Shown one piece after another: positions 17,352-25,034 of a stretch of 64,000 bases of DNA. The position numbers were made by a program, and so were the translations under genes. The DNA comes from Allobranchiibius huperziae (GTDB lineage: Bacteria > Actinomycetota > Actinomycetes > Actinomycetales > Dermatophilaceae), in contig NZ_JACCFW010000001.1 in assembly GCF_013410455.1 (NCBI RefSeq), positions 248,001 through 312,000 of the forward strand. Direction: 5' to 3'. Numbering within the stretch: position 1 is the stretch's first letter; the number at the start of each line of letters is the position of its first letter. The notes under the pieces were generated by a model. The model was not told the origin of the DNA. It made no database searches and saw only the letters and a program-made list of their open reading frames with translations.

Positions 17352-17881
17352 GGTGCCTTCACCGTCAGCACCTGCCCGGCCACGACGAGCTGCACCGCGT
17401 CGCAGGCGTCGGCGACGCGCTGATTGGTGAGGCCCAGCAGATCGGCGAACACCCGGGCCGAGCGGTGCTCGGGGACGAGCGTGAGGCCGACCTCGTCCGA
17501 GACGATCACGAGGTCGTGGGCGCAGTCGCAGACGGCGGTCGCGAGGTCGTCGATCAGCGTCAGCGCCGCGGGTTCCCAGTCCTCACGCGGCGCGTCCCAG
17601 GCCTGCAGTCGGTCCAGGTGGACGGTGAGCCACGTGCCGAGCCCGTCGACCAGTGCGGGCCGGGTGAGGTCGGCGAACACGGCTGGAAGATCGACGGATT
17701 CGACCGTCGACCAGTGCGCGGGACGACGCTCGCGGTGGGCGTGCACCCGGTGGGCCCAGTCGTCGTCCAGCTCGGGGCCGGGGCCGGTCGCGACGTACGT
17801 GACGGCCGGTACGCCGGCGAGCGTGCGTTCGGCGGCCGCGGACTTACCCGAACGGATGCCGCCGAGGATCAGGGTCTTCAC
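17348..17881 (-). CDS. cobU: Adenosylcobinamide kinase / adenosylcobinamide-phosphate guanylyltransferase
   Basis: Bifunctional nucleotide-loop enzyme (CobU/CobP) of 177 residues that phosphorylates adenosylcobinamide and then transfers GMP to it. The P-loop is LILGGIRSGKS at 4-14. YVATG and the RRPAHWSTVE stretch, which carries the family His, follow. VIVSDEVGLTLVPEHRSAR with downstream LGLTNQRVADACDAVQLVVAG are typical of the C-terminal half. It begins with GTG, overlaps the cobS stop by 4 bp, and is itself overlapped by cobD. Confidence 0.94.
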   Translation of the reverse strand: MKTLILGGIRSGKSAAAERTLAGVPAVTYVATGPGPELDDDWAHRVHAHRERRPAHWSTVESVDLPAVFADLTRPALVDGLGTWLTVHLDRLQAWDAPREDWEPAALTLIDDLATAVCDCAHDLVIVSDEVGLTLVPEHRSARVFADLLGLTNQRVADACDAVQLVVAGQVLTVKAP

Positions 17882-18654
17882 GCGCCACCCCGGGTGGACA
17901 GGACGAGCAGGCTCACGGCGAGGGCGATCTCGACCCCGGCACCCATCACGTCTCCGGTGACGCCGCCGAGCACCGTGCGGCAGCGGATCGCGAGCACCGA
18001 CACCGCGACGAATCCGAGGGCGACGGCGACCGGGGCGAGCACGACGTGCCCGGCGACGAGGCCGGCCGCGGCGGCGACCGCGAGGGTCACCAGCACCGTG
18101 ACCGCGAGGGCGGGGACGGGCACGTTGTCGGCCACCACGACACCGAGGCCGTCGGAGCGGGCGGGCGGCAGGCCGCGTACGGCGACCAGCGTGCACGCGG
18201 CCCGGGACGCGAGCACGGCGACGCCGACGAGCAGCCACCCCCAGGAGTCGTGGGCAACGGCGGCGATGGCGGCGGCGTCGAGCAGCAGGACGACCACGAG
18301 CACGCCGACCGCCACGGGGCCCGTGTCGCCCTTGCGCATGACCTCCAGGGCGCGTTCGCGGCTCCACCCCGCGGCGAGGCCGTCGGCGGTGTCCGCGAGG
18401 CCGTCCCAGTGCATGGCGCGGGTGCCCCAGCCGAGCGCCGCGCAGACGACGATGCCGACCACCAGTGCCGGTAGGTGCACCATCGGTCCGACCCAGGCCA
18501 GCAGCCCGGCGAGCACCGCGACGGGCAGCGCACCCACGGGTGCCAGCACCATCGCCCAGCGTGCACTGGTGCGGTCCACCTCGGGCAGCGTGCCCACGGG
18601 GACGATGGACAGGGTGCCGACGGCGAGGCGCAGGCCGATCAGCAGCTGCCTCAC
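17878..18654 (-). CDS. cobS: Adenosylcobinamide-GDP ribazoletransferase (cobalamin synthase)
   Basis: Polytopic membrane protein of 258 residues that joins adenosylcobinamide-GDP to alpha-ribazole (or its phosphate), the final assembly step. The family hallmark MHWDGLADTADGLAAGWSRE is present around residue 80-100, followed by RKGDTGPVAV. The rest is mostly hydrophobic helices. The GTG start overlaps the cobA stop by 4 bp. It sits between cobA and cobU in a fully coupled operon. Several in-frame stretches extend much further upstream but belong to the antisense or other frames of cobA. Confidence 0.92.
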   Translation of the reverse strand: MRQLLIGLRLAVGTLSIVPVGTLPEVDRTSARWAMVLAPVGALPVAVLAGLLAWVGPMVHLPALVVGIVVCAALGWGTRAMHWDGLADTADGLAAGWSRERALEVMRKGDTGPVAVGVLVVVLLLDAAAIAAVAHDSWGWLLVGVAVLASRAACTLVAVRGLPPARSDGLGVVVADNVPVPALAVTVLVTLAVAAAAGLVAGHVVLAPVAVALGFVAVSVLAIRCRTVLGGVTGDVMGAGVEIALAVSLLVLSTRGGA

Positions 18655-19649
18655 GACGTGCCGGTGTCCTGGGGGCGCAGCGCGGCGACCGAGTGACCGA
18701 TCACCGTGACGGCGGGCGGCCGGATGTCCGCTTCGTCGCCGATCCGGGCGATGTCGCGCAGCGGTCCGCGGGCGACCCGCTGACTCGGCAGGCCGGCGTC
18801 CGCGACCGATGCCGCGGGCGTCTCCGGGTCGAGGCCGTGCGCGACGAGTGCGTCGGCGATGCTCGCGAGCGTCTTGACTCCCATCAGGACGACGACCGTC
18901 ATCCGCGTCTCGGCGACCGCCCGCCAGTCGACGGTGCTGCGCGGGTCGTCGGGGGCGACGTGTCCGGAGACGACCACGAAACCCTGGATGACGTCGCGGT
19001 GGGTGAGGGGGATCCCGGCGAGCGCAGGTGCGGCGATAGACGAAGTGACACCAGGGATCACTGTGACCGAAACGCCCGCGTCGACGCACGCGTTCCATTC
19101 CTCGCCGCCGCGGCCGAAGACGAAGCTGTCGCCGCCCTTGAACCGCACGACGTTGCGCCCAGCCTGCGCCTGCTCGACGAGGATCTCGTTGATCCGCTCC
19201 TGAGGCGTGAAGGCACCCGAGGGGATCTTGCCGACGTGGATGATCTCCGGCCGGGGATCCAGCTCGTCGAGCACTCCGAGCGGCGCCAGTCGGTCGCAGA
19301 CCACGACGTCGGCTTCGCGCAGTGCCTGCATCCCGGCGAGCGTGAGCAGGCCGCGGTCGCCCGGGCCGCCGCCGACCAGCACCACCCGTCCACCGGTACT
19401 GGGCCGTGGCGGCTCCTGCGCCTCGAGCGCCGGGTCGCGCAACACGACGTCGTACGCCGTGAGATCGGGTGCAGCCACCACCGTGACGAGGCGGCGCGCG
19501 GCCAGGTCGCGCACCACCGGGTGCGTCCCGGACTCCTGTACGTCGACGACGGCTCCACCGTCGAGCAGGGTGTGCACGATCTCGGCCACGCGCGGCCCGG
19601 GGTCGCGCACCAGCACGCGAGCGCCGGTGCCGGGGATGTCGAGCCTCAT
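18651..19649 (-). CDS. cobA: Uroporphyrinogen-III C-methyltransferase with degenerate N-terminal domain
   Basis: SAM-dependent methylase that makes precorrin-2 from uroporphyrinogen III; 332 residues. The catalytic SUMT domain (about 86-325) has VVLVGGGPGDRGLLTLAG, DVVVCDRLAP, GGDSFVFGRGGEEWNAC, the VIPGVTSSIAAPALAGIPLT loop and VVLMGVKTL. The first 75 residues resemble the second half of the CysG/Met8 Rossmann domain but lack the usual Gly-rich nucleotide loop, so dehydrogenase activity is unlikely. Full CysG proteins are about 400 or more residues long. The order chlID-cobO-cobB-cobA mirrors that of mycobacteria. It starts 4 bp inside the preceding gene. Confidence 0.92.
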   Translation of the reverse strand: MRLDIPGTGARVLVRDPGPRVAEIVHTLLDGGAVVDVQESGTHPVVRDLAARRLVTVVAAPDLTAYDVVLRDPALEAQEPPRPSTGGRVVLVGGGPGDRGLLTLAGMQALREADVVVCDRLAPLGVLDELDPRPEIIHVGKIPSGAFTPQERINEILVEQAQAGRNVVRFKGGDSFVFGRGGEEWNACVDAGVSVTVIPGVTSSIAAPALAGIPLTHRDVIQGFVVVSGHVAPDDPRSTVDWRAVAETRMTVVVLMGVKTLASIADALVAHGLDPETPAASVADAGLPSQRVARGPLRDIARIGDEADIRPPAVTVIGHSVAALRPQDTGTS

Positions 19650-22138
19650 CGGGCGAGCTCGGGTGCGGGCGCGGCGGTGTGGGCGAGGACGTCGTCGAGC
19701 GCGGCGAGGAAGGCATCCGACGTGGTGGTGTCACGCACGGCGATACGGATCCAGGCGGCGTTCAAGCCTGGGAAGGTGTCGCCGCGACGGACGGCGAAGC
19801 CGTTGTCGCGCAGCGCTTCCCGCGCCCCCGGGGGCCCTTCGACGAGCACGAATGGGGCCACTCCGTCGACCGGCCGCAGCCCCCGTGCCTGCAGGCCGCG
19901 GACGAGGTACGCCCGGTCGCTGGTCGCCCTTCGGGCGAGGTCGTCGGCCTGCTCGAGCGCGGACCGGGTCGCGGTCGCGGACATCACGACCGCCGCGGGC
20001 GTCGACACCGACCACGGCGGCTGGTGCTGCGCCAGGAGCGCGATGAGGTCGGGGTCGCCGACGACGTAGCCGGCGCGCAGTCCGGCCAACCCCCAGGTCT
20101 TGGTGAGTGAGCGCAGCACCAGGAGGCCGGGCATCTGCGCGCTGATCAGCGAATCGAGCTCTCCCGGCACGGCATCGATGAATGCTTCGTCGACGACGAC
20201 GGTGCGACCGGGGCCCAGCAGGGACTCGAGGGAGGCGCGCGGGTGCAGAACGCTGGTCGGGTTGGTGGGGTTGCCGAGCATGACGAGGTCGGCGTTCGGG
20301 TCGATGAGAGCAGGGTCGAGGACGAAGCCGGTGTCGCCGTGCAGGAGGTGCCGCTCCGGCACCCGGCCGACGCGGCGCAGCGCCGCCTCGGGCTCGGTGA
20401 ACTGCGGGTGCACCACGAGCGGGTGCCTTCCGGGCACGGCGCGGGCGATGAGGGTGAAGGCCTCGGCGGCGCCGCTGGTCGGCAGCACCATCGTCCCGGG
20501 CACACCGTGGCGACGAGCGATCGCCGTACGCGCTTGCGAGACATCGGGATACGCGGCCAAGCGGGTGGTGCAGGCAGCGATCCGGTCGCTGAGCCAGACC
20601 GGCGGGACGGGCACCCGCACGTTGACGGCGAGGTCGACAAGGGTGCGTCCGGTGCCGCGGAGCTCGGCATCGCCGTGGTGGTCCAGCGGGTCGACGTTGT
20701 CTGCGGTGGTCGCGGGGTGCGCTGCCACCGGCGCGTGGTCGTCCGAGGGACGTACACCCGTGGTCACGGGCTGGTATGCGTGCACCGCGTCGGCGAACGA
20801 CGTCGCGAGAGATGGATTCCCGGCCCAGTGCACGTGCAGGTACGACGCGTGCACGGTCGGACGCCCGATGCCGGCCGGGTCGAGCGCGAACCCGACCGGT
20901 GCACCGTCGACCAGCCAGGCGCCGGGCCCGGCGGTCGGGGGAGACGTGCGGGTGCGGTGGAACTCGTGGGCGTGCACCGCCGTGCCGGCGGCGCCGAGCA
21001 TCCCGTCGACCGGGAGGACCGCGGTGCGGTATCCGAGGGTCAGGCGCGGATGCATCGCAGCAGCCGCGGGCAGGGCGCCGACCATCGGGTGGTCGTCGAG
21101 TGCCTCTGCGAGATAGAGCAGCCCGGCACACTCGGCGACGGTCGGCATCCCGGACGCGACGGCGGCGCGCAGCTCGGCTAGGAGGGGCGTGTTGCGCGCC
21201 AGCGCGGGCGCGTGCGCCTCGGGGAAACCGCCGCCGAGGTAGAGGCCGCTGGTGCCCTGCGGCAGGGACGTGTCGGTCGCCGGGTCGAAGACGACCGGCT
21301 CGCACCCGGCGGCGCGCAGCAGCTCGTCGGTCTCGGCGTAGCGGAAGGTGAAGGCCTGCCCACCGGCTACGGCCACGACGCGCGGCGGCGTGGTGCGGTG
21401 GACGACCGGCGGGGTCCAGGGCTCGTCGGCCAGGTCCGGCGCGGTGCGCGCGAGATCCAGGACGGCGTCGAGGTCGAGGTGCTCGGCGATCTGGCCGGCG
21501 AGCCGGTCGAGTCCGGCCGCGGCCTCGTCGCGCTCGGCGGCGGGGACGAGTCCGAGGTGGCGGGACGGCACGCTGACGCCCGCGTCGCGGGGCAGGACTC
21601 CCAGGACAGGCAGGCCGGTGGCCTCGACGGCGCGGCGTACCTCAGCAGCGTGCCGGGCGCTGCCGGCCTTGTTGAGCACGACGCCTGCGACGCGCACCGA
21701 CGGGTCGTAGCTGGCAAGTCCGTGCACGCTCGCGGCGATGGTGCGGGCCGCCGAGGAGATGTCGATGACCAGCAGCACCGGTGAATCGGTCAGCGTGGCG
21801 ACGTGGGCGGTCGAGGCGAAGCCGTCGGTGCCCATCTGCCCGTCGTACAGGCCCATGACGCCCTCGATGACCGACAGGTCCGCGGTGTACGGCGTGCGTG
21901 CGCCGTGCAGCAGCAGCGGCGCGATCTGCTCCGGCGAGGTCAGCCACGGGTCGAGGTTGCGGCCGGGGCGACCGGTCGCGAGCGCGTGATAGCCGGGGTC
22001 GATGTAGTCGGGGCCGACCTTGGCCGGTGCGACCGCGAGTCCGCGGCGGCGCAGCGCGGCCATGATGCCGACGGCCACCGTGGTCTTGCCCTGACCCGAG
22101 GCGGCGGCGGCGATCACGACGCGGGGCAGCCGGGTCAC
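19646..22138 (-). CDS. Cobyrinate a,c-diamide synthase fused to CobC-type aminotransferase-fold decarboxylase
   Basis: An 830-residue natural fusion in one uninterrupted frame. Residues about 5-455 are CobB/CbiA: the P-loop AAASGQGKTT at 11-20, IEGVMGLYDG at 91-100, and a class-I glutamine amidotransferase-like end with the nucleophile Cys337 in AECAGLLYL and YLGGGFPEAH at 300-309. It amidates the a and c side chains of hydrogenobyrinic acid. Residues about 487-830 are a PLP fold-type-I domain like CobC/CobD decarboxylase: NPTNPTS, VVVDEAFID and the PLP-binding Lys680 in LRSLTKTWGLAGLR. This domain should make aminopropanol phosphate from threonine phosphate, though aminotransferase function cannot be excluded. 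A Pro/Asp/His-rich linker joins them. The GTG start overlaps cobO by 4 bp. Confidence 0.92.
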   Translation of the reverse strand: MTRLPRVVIAAAASGQGKTTVAVGIMAALRRRGLAVAPAKVGPDYIDPGYHALATGRPGRNLDPWLTSPEQIAPLLLHGARTPYTADLSVIEGVMGLYDGQMGTDGFASTAHVATLTDSPVLLVIDISSAARTIAASVHGLASYDPSVRVAGVVLNKAGSARHAAEVRRAVEATGLPVLGVLPRDAGVSVPSRHLGLVPAAERDEAAAGLDRLAGQIAEHLDLDAVLDLARTAPDLADEPWTPPVVHRTTPPRVVAVAGGQAFTFRYAETDELLRAAGCEPVVFDPATDTSLPQGTSGLYLGGGFPEAHAPALARNTPLLAELRAAVASGMPTVAECAGLLYLAEALDDHPMVGALPAAAAMHPRLTLGYRTAVLPVDGMLGAAGTAVHAHEFHRTRTSPPTAGPGAWLVDGAPVGFALDPAGIGRPTVHASYLHVHWAGNPSLATSFADAVHAYQPVTTGVRPSDDHAPVAAHPATTADNVDPLDHHGDAELRGTGRTLVDLAVNVRVPVPPVWLSDRIAACTTRLAAYPDVSQARTAIARRHGVPGTMVLPTSGAAEAFTLIARAVPGRHPLVVHPQFTEPEAALRRVGRVPERHLLHGDTGFVLDPALIDPNADLVMLGNPTNPTSVLHPRASLESLLGPGRTVVVDEAFIDAVPGELDSLISAQMPGLLVLRSLTKTWGLAGLRAGYVVGDPDLIALLAQHQPPWSVSTPAAVVMSATATRSALEQADDLARRATSDRAYLVRGLQARGLRPVDGVAPFVLVEGPPGAREALRDNGFAVRRGDTFPGLNAAWIRIAVRDTTTSDAFLAALDDVLAHTAAPAPELAR

Positions 22139-22749
22139 CACTCGATGCCCTTCTGGCCCTTCTGGCCCTTGTCGAAGGGGTGCGCGATCTTGGTCATCTC
22201 GGTCGCCACGTCGGCGATCTCCAGCAGGCGGGGGTCGGGGTTGCGACCGGTGATGACCACATGCTGGTGGCCGGGGCGGTCGCGCAGCGTGCTCACGACG
22301 TCGTCGACGTCGACCCAGCCCCACTTCATGACGTAGGTGAACTCGTCGAGGATGTAGAGCGTGTGGGTCTGCTCGGCGAGGCGCCGCTTGATCTCGACCC
22401 ATCCCTCGCGGGCGGCGTCGGCGTGCTCCTGCTCGCTGCCGGCCTTGCGGGACCACGACCAGCCCGAGCCCATCTTGTGCCACTCGATCGGGCCGCCCTG
22501 GCCCGTCTCGCGGTGTACGACGTCGAGCGCTTCGAGGGCGCTCTGCTCGCCGATGCGCCACTTGGCGGACTTCACGAACTGGAAGACACCGATCGACCAG
22601 CCCTGGTTCCAGCCGCGCAGCGCGAGCCCGAACGCGGCCGTGGACTTGCCCTTGCCGTCGCCGCCGTGCACGACGACCAAGGGGGAGTTGCGCCGTGCGC
22701 GGGTGGTGAGTCCGTCCGCCGCGGCGACGGGGGTCTGTCCCTTCGGCAT
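22135..22749 (-). CDS. cobO: Cob(I)yrinic acid a,c-diamide adenosyltransferase
   Basis: Cytoplasmic CobA/CobO/BtuR-type ATP:corrinoid adenosyltransferase of 204 residues, which adds the upper axial adenosyl ligand. The P-loop is VVHGGDGKGKSTAAFG (about 26-41). FQFVKSAKWRIGEQSALEAL, LYILDEFTYVMKWGWVD and VVITGRNPDPRLLEIADVATEM are all family-diagnostic. The start codon shares one base with the chlID stop (TGATG) and the stop overlaps the next GTG by 4 bp. This complements the de novo route by adenosylating before amidation is complete. Confidence 0.96.
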   Translation of the reverse strand: MPKGQTPVAAADGLTTRARRNSPLVVVHGGDGKGKSTAAFGLALRGWNQGWSIGVFQFVKSAKWRIGEQSALEALDVVHRETGQGGPIEWHKMGSGWSWSRKAGSEQEHADAAREGWVEIKRRLAEQTHTLYILDEFTYVMKWGWVDVDDVVSTLRDRPGHQHVVITGRNPDPRLLEIADVATEMTKIAHPFDKGQKGQKGIEW

Positions 22750-24830
22750 CAGGCCACACTCCTCTCGCGGATGGCGCTGACCAGGCTGTCGGCGGCGAAT
22801 TCTGCCAGCGTCACGTGCTCGGCGCCCATCCGCTCGGCGAGGTCGGCGGCCAGGCCCATCCGGAACCGGCCGGTCTCGGCGTCGACGACCACGGCGTCCA
22901 CCCCGGTGCTCGGCCAGCGGTCGGCGACCCAGCGGGCGCGCTCGAGGGCGTCCGGCCCGGAGGTCGCGCGGCCGTCGGTGACCAGGACGAGCAGCACTCG
23001 CCGGTGTGGGTCGCGGATGCGCTCGACCTCCAGGGCGCGGGCGGCGGTCAGCAGTCCCTCGGCGAGCGGCGTACGGCCGCCGTGCGGCAGGTCGGTCAGG
23101 CAGGCCGCGGCCGCTTCGACCGAGTGCGTCGGGGGCAGCGCCAGGTCGGCCTCGGCGCCGCGGAAGGTGACCACTCCGACCCGGTCGCGGCGCTGGTAGG
23201 CGTCGGTCAGGAGGCTGATGACGGCGGTCTTGACCTCTCGCATCCGTTCGCGCGCACCCATCGATCCGGAGGCGTCGACGGCGATGAGGACGAGGTTGGA
23301 CTCGCGGCCCTGGGTCACCTTGTGGCGCAGGTCCTCACCGGCGACGTGCAGTCGCCCGGCGCCCGCCCGACCCGCGCCGCGCAGTGCGGCCGCCCGGATG
23401 GTGGCTGGCAGGTGCACCGCGCCGCTGCCGTCGCGCTCGGAGCCGATCGTCGCGCCCCAGTTGGTGATCGCCCGGCTGCGCCGGCCGGCCTCTCCGCGGC
23501 CCACACCGCGCACGGTGAACGACCGCACCCGGTAGGGCTCCTCGGCCTGCGCGACCTGCGGGGCCGCGCTCGGCGCCTCGGGCGCCGCTGTGTCGAGCTC
23601 CTGCTCCTGGTCGGAGCGGTCGGCCTCGCCACCGTCCTGGTGCGGGGTCGGCGGGGCGGCGTCTTGCCCGGAATCGCCGCTGTCGGAGGACGACGAGTCA
23701 CCACCGGACGGGGAATCCTCGCGGTCAGTCTCGCCGCCGTCGTTCTGCGAATCAGGCTGCGGCTGCTGCGGATCCGGGTCGTCGTTCGTGTCGTCGGGTG
23801 TGGGATCCGGCTCGTCGTCATCACCGAGCAGTCGGTCGAGCAGGTCCTCGTCCAGGCCTGGCGCGTCGAACGGCTTGCGCCGGCGACGGTGCGGCAGGGC
23901 CAGCTTCGCGGCGACCCGGATGTCCTCGCGGGCGACACTGTCGCGGTCCTGCCACGCTGCGTGCGCCCGGGCCGCGCGCGCCGTCACGATGTCCGCGCGC
24001 ATCCCGTCGACGTCGAACCCGGCGCAGACGGTCGCGATCTTGCCCAGCGCCCAGTCCGACAGCTCCACGTCGGCCACCCGCTGCTGCGCGGCGGCCAGCC
24101 GCGCGCCGAGCGTGGCCTGCGCGTCGGCGTACGTCGTGGCGAAGCCCTCGGGGTCGGCGTCGTAGGCCAGTCGGCGACGGACGATCTCCACGCGCTCCTG
24201 CGGCACCCGGGACGCGGTGATCTCGACGGACAGACCGAAGCGGTCGAGCAGCTGAGGTCGCAGCTCACCTTCCTCGGGGTTCATGGTGCCGACGAGCATG
24301 ATGCGCGCGGCGTGGGTCACGGACACGCCGTCGCGCTCCACGGTGTTGCGGCCCATCGCGGCGGCGTCGAGCAGGAGGTCGACCAGGTGGTCCTGCAGCA
24401 GGTTGACCTCATCGACGTAGAGCAGGCCGCGGTGCGCGTCGGCGAGCAGGCCCGGCTCGAACGCGGTCTGCCCCGATCCGAGCGCGCGGCTGAGGTCGAG
24501 CGATCCGGTGACCCGGTCGTCGCTGGCGCCGATCGGCAGCTCGACCAGCCGGGCCGGCCGTTGCACGGCGTCCTCGCCGGGTGTGTGCGGGCCGTCGGGG
24601 CACTGCGGGTCGGGCTCGCTCGGGTCGCAGCCGAACCGGCATCCGTCGACGACGTCCTGCTCGGGCAGGACCGCCGCGAGCGAGCGCACCATCGTCGACT
24701 TCGCGGTGCCCTTCTCGCCGCGGACGAGCACGCCGCCGACATCGGGGGCGACGGTCGTCAGGACCAGCGCGATGGCCATCTCGTCGGCACCGACGATGGC
24801 GGAGAACGGGAACTGCGGCACGGAATCCAC
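22749..24830 (-). CDS. ChlI-ChlD fused chelatase subunit (cobaltochelatase partner of CobN)
   Basis: AAA+ ATPase and von Willebrand A fusion of 693 residues that should power cobalt insertion by CobN, replacing separate CobS and CobT chelatase subunits. The AAA domain (about 5-330) has Walker A GEKGTAKST at 38-46 and LLYVDEVNLLQDHLVDLLLD as Walker B with its neighbour. Residues about 345-460 form an Asp/Ser/Pro/Gln-rich acidic linker. The VWA domain has the MIDAS motif DASGSMG near 519-525 and LVTDGRATSG. The GTG at 24830 follows an AGAAGGG ribosome-binding site in the riboswitch leader. First gene of a seven-gene operon. A magnesium chelatase role is unlikely without photosynthesis genes. 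Confidence 0.92.
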   Translation of the reverse strand: MDSVPQFPFSAIVGADEMAIALVLTTVAPDVGGVLVRGEKGTAKSTMVRSLAAVLPEQDVVDGCRFGCDPSEPDPQCPDGPHTPGEDAVQRPARLVELPIGASDDRVTGSLDLSRALGSGQTAFEPGLLADAHRGLLYVDEVNLLQDHLVDLLLDAAAMGRNTVERDGVSVTHAARIMLVGTMNPEEGELRPQLLDRFGLSVEITASRVPQERVEIVRRRLAYDADPEGFATTYADAQATLGARLAAAQQRVADVELSDWALGKIATVCAGFDVDGMRADIVTARAARAHAAWQDRDSVAREDIRVAAKLALPHRRRRKPFDAPGLDEDLLDRLLGDDDEPDPTPDDTNDDPDPQQPQPDSQNDGGETDREDSPSGGDSSSSDSGDSGQDAAPPTPHQDGGEADRSDQEQELDTAAPEAPSAAPQVAQAEEPYRVRSFTVRGVGRGEAGRRSRAITNWGATIGSERDGSGAVHLPATIRAAALRGAGRAGAGRLHVAGEDLRHKVTQGRESNLVLIAVDASGSMGARERMREVKTAVISLLTDAYQRRDRVGVVTFRGAEADLALPPTHSVEAAAACLTDLPHGGRTPLAEGLLTAARALEVERIRDPHRRVLLVLVTDGRATSGPDALERARWVADRWPSTGVDAVVVDAETGRFRMGLAADLAERMGAEHVTLAEFAADSLVSAIRERSVA

Positions 24831-24870
24831 GGGCCCTTCTGACGAGTGACCACGCTCGCCGGTCGAGTGG

Positions 24871-24892
24871 CCCGGTCGGGTCGCCGACCGGG
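24871..24892 (-). promoter_or_regulatory. Expression-platform hairpin of the chlID riboswitch
   Basis: A perfect 9-bp stem (CCCGGTCGG with CCGACCGGG) and a 4-nt loop, starting 3 nt after the riboswitch core on the minus strand. A second, weaker hairpin lies at about 24850-24870. Neither has a U-tract, and the AGAAGGG ribosome-binding site is about 35 nt downstream. Regulation at the level of translation, or a U-less terminator, are both possible. Confidence 0.5.
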
Positions 24893-24895
24893 CAT

Positions 24896-24991
24896 GACGC
24901 AGGTCGACATCCTGGCTCGTGCCGGATCGACTCCAGCAGCTCACAGTGGCGGGACCGCTCCGGATTCGCACCGGATTCCTCGCCCTGCGTC
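24896..24991 (-). promoter_or_regulatory. Cobalamin riboswitch controlling the chlID-cobO-cobBC-cobA-cobS-cobU-cobD operon
   Basis: On the minus strand an 8-bp P1 helix is visible (GACGCAGG with CCTGCGTC). Inside it are the highly conserved core GAATCCGGTGCGAATCCGG, then GCGGTCCCGCCACTGTGA, and the B12 box GAGCCAGGATGTCGACCTGC. These segments, in this order, define the adenosylcobalamin-binding RNA. It lies 66 nt upstream of the chlID start and would reduce expression of the seven-gene operon when coenzyme B12 is plentiful. Confidence 0.95.
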
Positions 24992-25022
24992 GCAGCGATC
25001 ATGTCATATCGGCGCCCTCGCC

Positions 25023-25028
25023 TAGAGT
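25023..25028 (+). promoter_or_regulatory. -10 box of cobL-cobM, leaderless
   Basis: TAGAGT ends 6 nt before the GTG of cobL at 25035, so the mRNA should start at the first codon. It lies back to back with the start of the divergent riboswitch transcript, which leaves no room for a riboswitch in front of cobL. Confidence 0.55.
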
Positions 25029-25034
25029 GCCGAC

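Noticed and set aside
16970-18709. 579-codon plus-strand frame over cobD-cobU-cobS
   Set aside because: Low-complexity Arg/Thr/Pro translation without motifs; the minus-strand genes are clear.
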